44,543 nucleotides of DNA, taken from NCBI GenBank assembly GCA_014802015.1, contig JAAVDB010000006.1, forward strand, positions 1 to 44,543. The letters are read 5' to 3'. The position numbers and the translations under genes are program-made. Shown here piece by piece: positions 7,268 to 16,761 of this stretch (its first letter is position 1; each line of letters opens with the position of its first letter). The notes beneath the pieces are model-generated. The model did no database searches, was not told the origin of the DNA, and was given only the letters and a program-made list of their open reading frames with translations. The stretch is from Bacteroides sp. Lineage in GTDB: Bacteria; Bacteroidota; Bacteroidia; Bacteroidales; Muribaculaceae.

Positions 7268-7296
7268 AACCTAAAGATTTTTTCCGTTTCCGCGTC
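7268..7296 (+). promoter_or_regulatory. Putative ECF-sigma promoter of the anti-sigma/SusCD operon
   Basis: AACCT (7268-7272), 20 nt, then CGTC (7293-7296), N4 and ATTATAG-A-AACG. The preceding AAAAACAACCTAAAGA block is shared base for base with the beta-helix promoter. Transcription should start near 7303-7306, about 20 nt before the FecR start at 7325. Since the operon includes the anti-sigma gene, this would be a feedback loop. Confidence 0.7.
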
Positions 7297-7324
7297 ATAA
7301 ATTATAGAAACGGCACTACCGACA

Positions 7325-8263
7325 ATGAATAACCAGAATCCCAATAACCACACAAGCCTGACCGACGATGACCGCCGGTTAGAGTTGATGCTGGAAGTCT
7401 GCCGTCCGGAATCTATCGACAATACACGCATCAAAAATCTCGTAAAAGAGAAAATAATGCGTGACAAGATCGCAAGGACCCGCAAGAGACATCGTATCAT
7501 CTACTCTACCCTATCGGCAGCCGCCTGTCTTGCCATTCTCGTTGTTCTTGGGGTTAAATTCATTGGCTCGAAATCAATCGACTTGTCCGAATCAACGCTG
7601 GCAGAGGCACAGCATGCAGGATTTACAGAACTGATCGTAGCACCAGGCAACCGTGTTGAGCTCAGACTACCTGACGGATCATTACTGATAGCCAACTCAG
7701 GAAGCCGCATCCTTTACCCTGAGCATTTCTCAGGTGACGAACGTCGCATATTTGCGCACGGCGAGGTGTATCTTGAAGTGACCAAGGATGCTAAACATCC
7801 CTTTATCGTCGAATCTGAAGGCTTTGACGTAAGGGTATTCGGCACTACGTTCAACATCCGTAACAGCAGTGATTCGACAGCGACTGTGGTACTCGTCGAG
7901 GGATCGGTCGAAGTCACGACCGATCGTGACCATAGCATCAGGCTGAAACCTAATGATCTGGTCGATCTCGTTAACGGTGACATATCCAAGTTGCAGCAGG
8001 TGGATACCGATGATTACACCGCATGGGCCAGAGGGCTACTCGCTCTCCGTGGTGAAACTCTCGCCCGGCTTGCATCGCACCTTAGCGAACATTACGGATT
8101 GTCAATCAGTTGTGATGATGCACTCGCCGACGTAAAGGTCTTTGGCAAACTTGATCTGACCGGCGATGTCGAGCAAGCCATGTCTGCTATCAGCGAAATA
8201 GTGCCGATGGAAGTCGTAAGAGAAGGAAACAACATTCTGATGAAGAGTCCCGCTATGAAATAG
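7325..8263 (+). CDS. FecR-family anti-sigma factor
   Basis: The 312-aa protein has the FecR layout of Bacteroidetes. A cytoplasmic N-terminal domain of about 57 residues would bind the sigma factor. One membrane helix is at about 58-80 (IIYSTLSAAACLAILVVLGVKFI). A periplasmic FecR domain lies near 110-215 (VELRLPDGSLLIANSGSRILYP, FIVESEGFDVRVFGTTFNIR, VVLVEGSVEV). A C-terminal DUF4974 domain covers about 240-307 (LARLASHLSEHYGLSI ... VKVFGKLDLTGDVEQAMSAI). By family knowledge it holds the ECF factor until a SusC-type transporter with an STN domain signals substrate binding. Exactly such a SusC is encoded two genes downstream. It is first in the long operon behind the ECF-type promoter. Confidence 0.92.
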   Translation: MNNQNPNNHTSLTDDDRRLELMLEVCRPESIDNTRIKNLVKEKIMRDKIARTRKRHRIIYSTLSAAACLAILVVLGVKFIGSKSIDLSESTLAEAQHAGFTELIVAPGNRVELRLPDGSLLIANSGSRILYPEHFSGDERRIFAHGEVYLEVTKDAKHPFIVESEGFDVRVFGTTFNIRNSSDSTATVVLVEGSVEVTTDRDHSIRLKPNDLVDLVNGDISKLQQVDTDDYTAWARGLLALRGETLARLASHLSEHYGLSISCDDALADVKVFGKLDLTGDVEQAMSAISEIVPMEVVREGNNILMKSPAMK

Positions 8264-8375
8264 GCACTCATCCATCCTTCCCCTTTCTGACAAATTAATT
8301 ATTCGGAGTTACGTGTCTGTAATTCTGACGGCTATACCTATGCCTGAACTGAAACACCTTAAACTAATTCACAAT

Positions 8376-9908
8376 ATGACGCTTAAACGTATTGTTAAAA
8401 ATTTAATTCCGCTTACGATGGTCCTTGCGATGGCCGGCAATAGCCTGACCTCACAAGGCGCAACAGTAACATTCACTCCTGACACCACACGCGTCCTACG
8501 CAATCCGCTTCAGGGTTGGGTGATGTACCTCGGCCGTAACTGGGATGAAAATTTCTGGGAAGAGAAAGGCTATGACCGAATGACGGTTGAAGACGGAGCA
8601 GATACAGTAAAAGTCTCCGACTACGCCTCATGCGCCTACATCCGCACAAGCTGGGTATCATTTGAGCCTGAAGAGGGACAATATGCATGGAATGATCCTG
8701 ACTCAAGACTCATGAAACTCATCCGAAGTGTCAACGACCGTGGCCTCCGCATCGCATTCAGAATCGTCATAGACGGTCGCGATCAGGGCCAGAACACCCC
8801 TCAATACGTATTTGATGCGGGTGCCGAAGGATATTATGATCCCAAAGCGCCAGGCATGAACCGCTCACCTTATCCTGATGACCCTGTATTTCAGGAGAAG
8901 TATGCAAAATTCTTCAAAGCTTTTGCATCACATTTCGATGATCCCACCAAAGTGGAATTTATCGACGCCTATTCGCTTGGCAAATGGGGAGAATCACACT
9001 CAATGATTTATAAGGATAATTCCAATAAAGAACGAGTGTTCGACTGGGCCATTGATCTGGCTACCTCATGCTTCAAACAAGTACCAATGATACTGCACTA
9101 CCACCGTATGCTTGGAGATCCCGATGACGACGGATGGGGTAGCGTACCGGCCGATGCCGAAATGCTCATCAACCGAGCCATTGACCGAGGATTCTCACTG
9201 CGTCACGATGCATTCGGTATGCACGGCTACTATCAGGACTGGGAAAAGGAGATGGCAAAAAAATGGAATTTCCGTCGACCTATTATAATGGAGGGCGGAT
9301 GGATCACCGGCGCACACCACCGTTACTGGCGTGATCCATCAGGGCTGTATCGTGAAGGCCATGCCGAGGATGTCCGCAAAGGAGAGTATGACGCATCAGC
9401 CGAGGCACGTGTGAACATGATGGACTTCCGTATCAACGATGAGACACGGTCGTGGTTTGAGGACGCTTTCCCTCTGGTGAAAAAGTTTGTGGCAGAAGGC
9501 GGATACAGACTATATCCCCACTCAGTCAGCGCACCTCAGAGTGCACGGAAAGACTCTCAGATCACAGTTTCAACCGAATGGCGCAACCTCGGTTGGGGCT
9601 ACTGCCCTACCAACATCCCGCAGTGGAATCAGAAATATAAAGTAGGTGTTGCTCTACTTGATGCTGACGGCACGCCTGTCAGAGTAGTGTCAGAGAGTGA
9701 GAGTGATCTGTCTAAATGGTTACGCGAAGCACCCGGTAAATACGACACAGTTGTCGATCTGAATGATGTCGCACCGGGACGTTACACATTGGCAGTCGCT
9801 CTGATAGATGTGACACAAGACAATGAGCCGGGCCTTGAGATGGCCGTTAATCCGGCACTGACCGTTAGTGGATGGCTCCCCGCCATGGATGTTACCATTG
9901 AAGAATAA
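8376..9908 (+). CDS. DUF4874/DUF4832 protein, putative TIM-barrel glycosidase (paralogue 1)
   Basis: From the ATG at 8376 the protein has 510 residues with a signal peptide (MTLKRIVKNLIPLTMVLAMAG...). A longer GTG frame to 8313 would bury that signal behind 21 residues, so I reject it. It begins with the DUF4874-like stretch LRNPLQGWVMY and ends in a beta-rich DUF4832 domain. RTSWVSFEPEEGQYAW (90-105) resembles the opening of clan GH-A barrels. GKWGESH (202-208, E206) and IMEGGW (304-309, E306) sit about where the acid/base and nucleophile of a retaining enzyme would be, about 100 residues apart. All three motifs recur in the second paralogue at 16762. The function is uncharacterised as far as I know. 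The glycosidase reading is my inference. Confidence 0.8.
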   Translation: MTLKRIVKNLIPLTMVLAMAGNSLTSQGATVTFTPDTTRVLRNPLQGWVMYLGRNWDENFWEEKGYDRMTVEDGADTVKVSDYASCAYIRTSWVSFEPEEGQYAWNDPDSRLMKLIRSVNDRGLRIAFRIVIDGRDQGQNTPQYVFDAGAEGYYDPKAPGMNRSPYPDDPVFQEKYAKFFKAFASHFDDPTKVEFIDAYSLGKWGESHSMIYKDNSNKERVFDWAIDLATSCFKQVPMILHYHRMLGDPDDDGWGSVPADAEMLINRAIDRGFSLRHDAFGMHGYYQDWEKEMAKKWNFRRPIIMEGGWITGAHHRYWRDPSGLYREGHAEDVRKGEYDASAEARVNMMDFRINDETRSWFEDAFPLVKKFVAEGGYRLYPHSVSAPQSARKDSQITVSTEWRNLGWGYCPTNIPQWNQKYKVGVALLDADGTPVRVVSESESDLSKWLREAPGKYDTVVDLNDVAPGRYTLAVALIDVTQDNEPGLEMAVNPALTVSGWLPAMDVTIEE

Positions 9909-9950
9909 ACAACTTAAATATAATACAACCAAGTCATTAACACAATTTTT

Positions 9951-12900
9951 ATGATGAAACCTACATCGCATTATCCGCAATGGCGTTCCCGTTTGGGATC
10001 GATTTGTGTGATGGGTCTTGTTGCTATGACGCCGTTAGCCCTCGATGCTTCGACGATCATGACTCACGACAACACGACTGGGCTTTATACCGTGAAAGCA
10101 AGTGATACTACTGTCAAAGACGTGCTCAAGTACATCGAGAGCCACAGTGACTACGTCTTTCTCTACGGCGAAGGTGTCGAGCAGAAACTCTCGTCACCGG
10201 TCAGCATCCAGATGAAAGACAAGAAGATGGATAGTATCCTCTCGGATCTGTGCAGTCTCTCGGGACTTGAATACAAAGTATCCGGCCGGCAGGTCACAAT
10301 CTCCGTAGCATCAAAAGGGAAAAAATCCAATTCACTTTCTACCGTCACAGGCACAGTAGTTGACGAGAATGGAGAACCGATGATCGGTGCTACAGTCAAA
10401 TTGAAAGGGTCAGACGAAATCGTCAGTACCGACCTTGACGGACGTTTCAGCATCAACGCTGACAAAGGTGAGAAACTCATTGTATCATATATCGGTTATA
10501 ATCCTTACGAAGTCAGTATTGATTCCGACGATATGACCATCGACATGACCGAGAATAACAATACACTCGATGAAGTCGTTGTGATCGGATACGGTGCCGT
10601 TAAGAAAAAGGATCTGACCGGAGCGGTCGCATCTGTAAGAGGTGAAGATCTCGCGACCAAAAAGACCACCACTCTCTCCAATGCCCTTCAGGGCTCGGTA
10701 TCCGGACTTATGGTTCGCCGTGACAACAATGCACCCGGTGCGTCAGCCGGCTCGATGCATGTGCGTGGCGTTACTACCATCGGCGACTCAAGTCCTCTGA
10801 TTATCGTCGATGGTGTGCAGTGTGACAATATCGACTATGTCAACGCCAATGATGTCGAGAGCATCTCGGTACTGAAAGATGCCGCTGCCGCGTCAATATA
10901 CGGTTCTAAAGCTGCCGCCGGTGTAATTCTTATCACGACCAAGCGTGGTGACGAATCTGCACTGAGCCTCAGCTACAACGGAGAGTTCGGCTGGGAGATT
11001 CCGACCAAACAGCCTTCAATGGTCGGCGTCACCCGTTATCTTGAGATGCAGAACGAGCTCCTTTACAACGACAACCCCTCGGCGGGATACTTTCAGCTCT
11101 ACACTGCTGACCAGATGAAAAACTGGGTCCGCTACAATGCCTCTGATCCCGACAACTACCCTATCACCGATTGGAAGGGCCTGATGATGAAGGATTCGGC
11201 ACCGCGTATGACACACACGCTGTCAATCTCAGGAGGTAATAAGTCCGTGAAGTCAACGGCCTCGTTCTCATACGACGATGTGGACGGTCTCTATGCCGGA
11301 CGTAAATTTCACCGTCTGATGTTTCGTGTAAACAACGACTTTACATTCAACAAATACATCTCGGCCAGTGTGGACGTCAATATCCGCAATGCCAAGAACC
11401 AGACTCCCAACTATTCTCCTTTCAGCGACATGCGTAAGATGCCGGCCATCTATCCCGCAGTATGGTCTAATGGCGGATATGCTGACGGAAAGAACGGCGC
11501 CAATCCTTACGCACTCCTTATGGAAGGCGGTTCAAGCGAGGCACGCAGTACCCAGATGGGAGGTAAGGCTTCTATTACCATCAAACCTATCGATGGTCTC
11601 AGCATCTCAGGTATCGTATCTCCGTTCATAAATTATTCTAAGAACAAGGCTTTCCGTAAGGCTGTCAACTATGTGCTGATGGATGACATCAATGCATTCG
11701 GCGGTTGGATGGAAGGCAATGGCTCGTCATGGTCTACAAACAAACTGACTGAAACCCGCAACGATAACTGGCATATTACCTCACAGGCCATCGCCAACTA
11801 CATGCACTCGTTCGGTAAACATGATCTCACCCTCATGGCCGGTTATGAGAACTATATCATGGGCAGCGAGAATCTTACAGCCGCACGTGACCAGTATGAT
11901 CTGACAAACTACCCCTATCTTAACATCGGCCCCGAGGACTACAAGGACAACTCAGGAACAGGTACACGCTACACATCCAATTCAGTGTTCGGACGCGTGC
12001 TCTACTCGTTCGATGACCGCTATCTGCTTCAGGCAAATGTACGTCGTGACGGATCTTCGCGATTCGCCAAGAACTACCGTTGGGGCACATTCCCCTCATT
12101 CTCGGCAGGCTGGGTGGTAACTAAAGAAAAATTCATGGAGGGAGTCGGCGGAGATGTCCTATCGTTCCTCAAGCTCCGCGGTTCATGGGGTAAATTAGGA
12201 AACGAGCGTATCGGCTCATCTTATTTCCCCTACATGTCACTCATGACATTCGGCAACGCATACTTCTATGAAAACGGTCAGGTCGTATCGGATAAAACCG
12301 CAGCAATACGTACACTTGCCGTTACTGACATCTCATGGGAGACGACCACATCGACCGACCTCGGTCTCGACGCATATCTTTTCAACAGCCGTCTGCGTCT
12401 CACAGCCGACTACTATTGGAAGAAGACCACTGATATGCTCCTTGCAATCCAGATACCTTACACACTCGGATATGCCGATCCCAACACCAACGCCGGCAAG
12501 ATGTCAACACACGGATATGACCTCGAACTCGGATGGAATGACCGCATCGGTGAATTTCAGTATGGTATTACACTCAATCTTTCGGACTTTATCTCTAAAA
12601 TCGATTACCTTAACAACTCTGACATCATCAGCAGCGGCAAGGTAAAGCGTGGGGGTGAATTATTCAACGCATGGTACGGATACATCTGCGATGGTATCTA
12701 TCAGACACAGGAGGAGGTCAATAACTCAGCCCGTACAAACAACACCGTGACTGTCGGTGACCTGAAATATCGTGATATCTCCGGCCCTGACGGCGTGCCC
12801 GACGGCGTGATCTCATCCGAATATGACCGCGTACCCTTAGGAAACTCATTACCCAGATTCCAATATGGCGGTACACTCAATGCCTCCTGGCGCGGCATAG

Positions 12901-13337
12901 ACCTGTCCGTAGCGTTTCAGGGCATCGGAAAACAGATTGCCTACCTTGACCGCGCTATGGTAGAACCGCTGCGTGACAACTACGGCAACATTCCGTCAAT
13001 CATAGATGGTAAATACTGGAGCGTATTCAACACTGATGCCGAGAACCTCAACGCCGAATATCCGCGTCTGACAAATACGACCAAGAACAACAACTATGCC
13101 ATCTCGGATTTCTGGATGTTCAACGGCAGATATTTCCGAATGAAGAATATCACCTTAGGTTACACATTCCCTGCAGGATGGACACGCAAGGCCAGCATCG
13201 AGAAGGCTCGCGTATACTTCAGTGCTAACGACCTCTTCTCTATTGACAACTATCCTTCAGGATGGGATCCTGAGATGGGTGTGAGCGCCTACCCTATCAC
13301 AACATCACTGATTGTTGGTCTTAACCTTAAATTCTAA
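9951..13337 (+). CDS. SusC-like TonB-dependent outer-membrane transporter with N-terminal STN domain
   Basis: The 1128-aa protein has a long signal region (to about 34), then an STN (secretin/TonB short N-terminal) domain at about 45-115 (YTVKASDTTVKDVLKYIESHSDYVFLY ... SVSIQMKDKKMDSILSDLCSLSGLEYKV). A carboxypeptidase-regulatory-like domain follows at about 128-205 (GTVVDENGEPMIGATVKLKG). The TonB-box/plug start is DEVVVIGYGAVKKKDLTGAV and the rest is a 22-strand-type barrel with typical SusC blocks (VNDVESISVLKDAAAASIYG-like, and a C-terminal LNLKF). It imports oligosaccharides with its SusD partner using TonB energy. The STN domain is the part that talks to FecR-type anti-sigma factors, so it probably also senses the substrate. 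The SusD gene follows after 19 nt. Confidence 0.95.
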   Translation: MMKPTSHYPQWRSRLGSICVMGLVAMTPLALDASTIMTHDNTTGLYTVKASDTTVKDVLKYIESHSDYVFLYGEGVEQKLSSPVSIQMKDKKMDSILSDLCSLSGLEYKVSGRQVTISVASKGKKSNSLSTVTGTVVDENGEPMIGATVKLKGSDEIVSTDLDGRFSINADKGEKLIVSYIGYNPYEVSIDSDDMTIDMTENNNTLDEVVVIGYGAVKKKDLTGAVASVRGEDLATKKTTTLSNALQGSVSGLMVRRDNNAPGASAGSMHVRGVTTIGDSSPLIIVDGVQCDNIDYVNANDVESISVLKDAAAASIYGSKAAAGVILITTKRGDESALSLSYNGEFGWEIPTKQPSMVGVTRYLEMQNELLYNDNPSAGYFQLYTADQMKNWVRYNASDPDNYPITDWKGLMMKDSAPRMTHTLSISGGNKSVKSTASFSYDDVDGLYAGRKFHRLMFRVNNDFTFNKYISASVDVNIRNAKNQTPNYSPFSDMRKMPAIYPAVWSNGGYADGKNGANPYALLMEGGSSEARSTQMGGKASITIKPIDGLSISGIVSPFINYSKNKAFRKAVNYVLMDDINAFGGWMEGNGSSWSTNKLTETRNDNWHITSQAIANYMHSFGKHDLTLMAGYENYIMGSENLTAARDQYDLTNYPYLNIGPEDYKDNSGTGTRYTSNSVFGRVLYSFDDRYLLQANVRRDGSSRFAKNYRWGTFPSFSAGWVVTKEKFMEGVGGDVLSFLKLRGSWGKLGNERIGSSYFPYMSLMTFGNAYFYENGQVVSDKTAAIRTLAVTDISWETTTSTDLGLDAYLFNSRLRLTADYYWKKTTDMLLAIQIPYTLGYADPNTNAGKMSTHGYDLELGWNDRIGEFQYGITLNLSDFISKIDYLNNSDIISSGKVKRGGELFNAWYGYICDGIYQTQEEVNNSARTNNTVTVGDLKYRDISGPDGVPDGVISSEYDRVPLGNSLPRFQYGGTLNASWRGIDLSVAFQGIGKQIAYLDRAMVEPLRDNYGNIPSIIDGKYWSVFNTDAENLNAEYPRLTNTTKNNNYAISDFWMFNGRYFRMKNITLGYTFPAGWTRKASIEKARVYFSANDLFSIDNYPSGWDPEMGVSAYPITTSLIVGLNLKF

Positions 13338-13356
13338 CGATTCAATCTGAATATAA

Positions 13357-15075
13357 ATGAAAAAATCATTATATACACTGGCCGGCCTCGCAATGATGCT
13401 CTCCTCATGTGAAAGCATGGATATGACACCAACCTCACAGGGCAACAGCGAGTCATGGTATTCGACCGATATCGAGCTTGATATGGCCGTGAGCGAATTT
13501 TATATTCTCGGCTACTGGAACACCCCGTTGGAGGGATCCGAACAGTGGACCGACAACTTCACTTATCGCCAGCAGAACCGTAATCCGGGAAGCAACGGCA
13601 CCGTGCTTGACGGAACGATGAACGGTCAGCAGTGGGAAGTTTACTCACTCTGGCAACAGAACTATAAATTGATAGCCCGAGCCAATACACTTCTTGCCAA
13701 CTATCACAAGGCCGCCGGAAATGTACCAGCCGACAAGCTCAACCGATATGCCGGTGAGGCTTACTTCAGCCGCGCATGCAAATATGCCGAACTTGTATGC
13801 TATTTCGGCGACGTACCCTATATCTACGGCACAGAGACCATCTCTGAAGCAGAGCAGAAAGGTCGTCGTAACAAAAGCGAGATCATAGCCGACGTATACC
13901 GTGACTTTGACTACGCCATCGAGTATCTGCCTGTAAGCTACGGCACAGCTGCCGTACATTTCACCAAAGGTGCTGCTCTCGCCATGAAAGCGCGATTCGC
14001 CTTGTACTTCGGTGATTATGAAATCGCCGCCTCGGCAGCTAAGGAGTGTATGGATCTCAACGTATATTCTCTCGAACCCGACTATGGGAAACTGTTCCTT
14101 CAGAGTACAAAAGAGAATCCCGAGAAAATCTTCGTCATTCCACGTTCGCTTGCCAATGATGTGATACTTGACCAATGGTATGTCAATAACGGACTGCCGC
14201 GATGCGCCGGCGGTTATGGCTCAGACAATCCCTCATGGGACCTTCTTGCCGCCTACCTGTGCACCGACGGATTACCTATCGATGAGTCTGACCTCTTCGA
14301 TCCCCGCAACCCCTTCAAGAACCGCGATCCCCGATGCACTATGACCATCGTAGAGTTCGGCACCGAGCACTGCGGATTTGAATACAATCCCCGTCCCGAT
14401 GTGACAACCGTAATGAATTATAATACCGGAGCCTCAACATCCAATCAGGACAACCGTGCTGTCAACCAGTACGCATCTTACAACGGTCTCGTATGGAAAA
14501 AGGGTATCGACAGTTCATGGACTGAAAACGGTAAGAAAGTTGAGCGCGACTATATGATCATGCGTTATGCCGACGTACTGCTCATGTATGCCGAGGCTAA
14601 GATCGAGCTCGGAGAGATTGATGAATCCGTGACCGATGCGATCAACACTGTCCGTGCGCGAGCATACGGCGTAGACCGCGCGGCCACAACAGCTTATCCC
14701 GCTGTCAAACTCGGTTCACAGGACGAAATGCGTAAAGCTGTACGTATCGAGCGCCGCATGGAGCTTGCCAATGAGGGTCTGCGTTACATGGACCTCATTC
14801 GCTGGAATCTGGCTGAAAAGGCTCTCAACGGATACAACTACATCAATCTTCAGCCTACCGACCTTCTTAATAATGTAGTCAAGAAGGATCTCTGGTTCTG
14901 GGGTATGACACCGCAGATTGACGAAGACGGTCTGGCTGATTTCTCGGCACTTTACAACGCAGGCATCGTTGCCCTCGGAGCAAAACGTGTATTCCCCGCA
15001 CGTCAGTATCTGTGGCCTATTCCCACCCATGACATCGAACTTTGTCCCAACCTCAAGAACAACCCCGGTTATTGA
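13357..15075 (+). CDS. SusD-like nutrient-binding outer-membrane lipoprotein
   Basis: The 572-aa protein has a lipoprotein signal peptide with the lipobox at LSSC (Cys18). It has SusD/RagB features: an N-terminal helical TPR-like region (YKLIARANTLLANYHKAAGN, AEAYFSRA-type motif GEAYFSRACKYAELVCYFGDVPYIYG) and the C-terminal block MIMRYADVLLMYAEAKIELGE ... INTVRARAYG ... RIERRMELANEGLRYMDLIRWN. It caps the SusC barrel and delivers glycan. It lies between SusC and the SusE-like gene with gaps of about 20 nt. Confidence 0.95.
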   Translation: MKKSLYTLAGLAMMLSSCESMDMTPTSQGNSESWYSTDIELDMAVSEFYILGYWNTPLEGSEQWTDNFTYRQQNRNPGSNGTVLDGTMNGQQWEVYSLWQQNYKLIARANTLLANYHKAAGNVPADKLNRYAGEAYFSRACKYAELVCYFGDVPYIYGTETISEAEQKGRRNKSEIIADVYRDFDYAIEYLPVSYGTAAVHFTKGAALAMKARFALYFGDYEIAASAAKECMDLNVYSLEPDYGKLFLQSTKENPEKIFVIPRSLANDVILDQWYVNNGLPRCAGGYGSDNPSWDLLAAYLCTDGLPIDESDLFDPRNPFKNRDPRCTMTIVEFGTEHCGFEYNPRPDVTTVMNYNTGASTSNQDNRAVNQYASYNGLVWKKGIDSSWTENGKKVERDYMIMRYADVLLMYAEAKIELGEIDESVTDAINTVRARAYGVDRAATTAYPAVKLGSQDEMRKAVRIERRMELANEGLRYMDLIRWNLAEKALNGYNYINLQPTDLLNNVVKKDLWFWGMTPQIDEDGLADFSALYNAGIVALGAKRVFPARQYLWPIPTHDIELCPNLKNNPGY

Positions 15076-15098
15076 GCCATCATTCAATCCGAATTAAA

Positions 15099-16736
15099 AT
15101 GACACATTATAATATATCATATCGCCATATCGCCCGAGCAGCAGCTGTCTTGCTGCTTACCGGCATGGCTACAGCCTGTAATGACGAGGAAATCGACAAT
15201 TCCTACTCACGCAATAATTCTGTCATACAGCTGAATACATCGAGTGACTATGTTATTCTCGATGAGAACAATCCCGACGGTGTAGCGCTCACTATTGAGT
15301 GGGATAAGGCATACTCCTACGGCAATGAGTTCATAACCACCTATCAGTATCAGATCGATGCCATAGGCAGCAAGGAGTCATCGGTTAAAGAGTATGAGGA
15401 TGACGGTATATTCCGCCGTTCATATACCAACCGTGATCTTCAGGAACTGCTCGTCAACCATTTCGGTTGTCTTACCAGCACAGTGACATCTATTAATCTT
15501 ACTGTTACAGCATCATTTGAAGGTCCGAGAGTGGTTATTCCCGACATCGCCACCGCAACGGTCAAGATCAAGACTTACGGCGAGAAACAGTTTATGGCTG
15601 ACCGCCTGTTTATCGGCGGCAGCACTGTCGGTGATACTCCGATTGAACTGACTCCTACCTCAGCCACCTCAGGTGTATATTCATGGAATGGAAGCCTGAA
15701 GGCAGGTAAACTCAACTTCCCCGTAATCTATGGAGACGAGAATAATGCCATCTCTCCTGCCACTGCCGATGCCCCGATCGCTAATGACGAAATGCCTGCT
15801 GTTATCGCAGATTCGTCCGATGCAAACTACTGGGTCATCCCAACTGACGGAAACTATCGTATAACCATCAATCTTAATGCACGTACCGTCAAGATCGTTG
15901 AGACCGGTAGTGTTATCGAGATGGATAGACTGTTCCTCGCCGGAAGTGCTGTAGGAGATGAAGAGATCGAAGTTCTTCCGGCACTTGAGGCTGACGGACT
16001 CTACGCATGGCGTGGAGAACTGAAAGCCGGTCGACTCTACATGCCTCTCGAATTCGAAGAAAGCAAAGCTCTGTCATTCGTACCCAAGGCTTCAGATGAC
16101 CATGACATCCATGACGGCGTCGCTCACGAGTTCGGTCAGGCTACTACAGAGTCCGGCACAGCTACGGCTTACTGGGATATTCCTGCTGACGGCACATACC
16201 GAATCGTAGTCAATACTCAGGAGCACAACGTCATCATCTATTCTGCCGCAACAGATCTGAAGAATACAACCGTGTCATACAACAATACCGTTGATAAGAT
16301 TAATCCCTACACACAGGAAGTAACCGAACTCTGGATGTGGGGCGGATTTAATGGCAGTGCACACGACTCCGACCTCAAAGCCGGATTCCAGGAAAAATTC
16401 AAGCTCAAACAGTCTCTTGCTAATCCGAACGTATTCGTATACTACGGAGAGGTGCTTCCCAGAAATACTTCTACTGACGATTGGTCAAAAGCAACCGGTG
16501 TGGGAGCCTTGAACTTCCTCGTGTCAAGCATCGAGAACAATGTCTACGCCTTCGGTTCTACCGCCGATGCCAAGCGCAATAGCAAGCGAGGCTACCTGCC
16601 CGTAACCGCAGGTGAGACCATGACGCTCGTTGCCGGACAGAGTGACAACCGTTACGCATACTTCTGCGTCCCGGAAAACTGTAACTTCGTTGTAGTAGAC
16701 ATCGAAAAACTCACTGTTGTTTTCAACAGCAAATAA
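15099..16736 (+). CDS. SusE-like surface glycan-binding lipoprotein with tandem modules
   Basis: From the ATG at 15099 the protein has 545 residues and a lipobox TAC at Cys27. The longer frame from 15042 adds 19 residues before the signal and is rejected. An N-terminal Ig-like SusE domain (about 35-155) is followed by repeated beta modules. Two are clear copies: DRLFIGGSTVGDTPIELTPT...GVYSWNGSLKAGKLNFPV and DRLFLAGSAVGDEEIEVLPA...GLYAWRGELKAGRLYMPL. A third, more divergent module starts at ELWMWGGFNGSAHDSD. In SusE/SusF each such module can bind glycan through aromatic residues. It probably holds the substrate at the cell surface. It ends about 26 nt before the next gene. Confidence 0.85.
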   Translation: MTHYNISYRHIARAAAVLLLTGMATACNDEEIDNSYSRNNSVIQLNTSSDYVILDENNPDGVALTIEWDKAYSYGNEFITTYQYQIDAIGSKESSVKEYEDDGIFRRSYTNRDLQELLVNHFGCLTSTVTSINLTVTASFEGPRVVIPDIATATVKIKTYGEKQFMADRLFIGGSTVGDTPIELTPTSATSGVYSWNGSLKAGKLNFPVIYGDENNAISPATADAPIANDEMPAVIADSSDANYWVIPTDGNYRITINLNARTVKIVETGSVIEMDRLFLAGSAVGDEEIEVLPALEADGLYAWRGELKAGRLYMPLEFEESKALSFVPKASDDHDIHDGVAHEFGQATTESGTATAYWDIPADGTYRIVVNTQEHNVIIYSAATDLKNTTVSYNNTVDKINPYTQEVTELWMWGGFNGSAHDSDLKAGFQEKFKLKQSLANPNVFVYYGEVLPRNTSTDDWSKATGVGALNFLVSSIENNVYAFGSTADAKRNSKRGYLPVTAGETMTLVAGQSDNRYAYFCVPENCNFVVVDIEKLTVVFNSK

Positions 16737-16761
16737 TCTTCGCAAGAAAAAACTGAATCAA

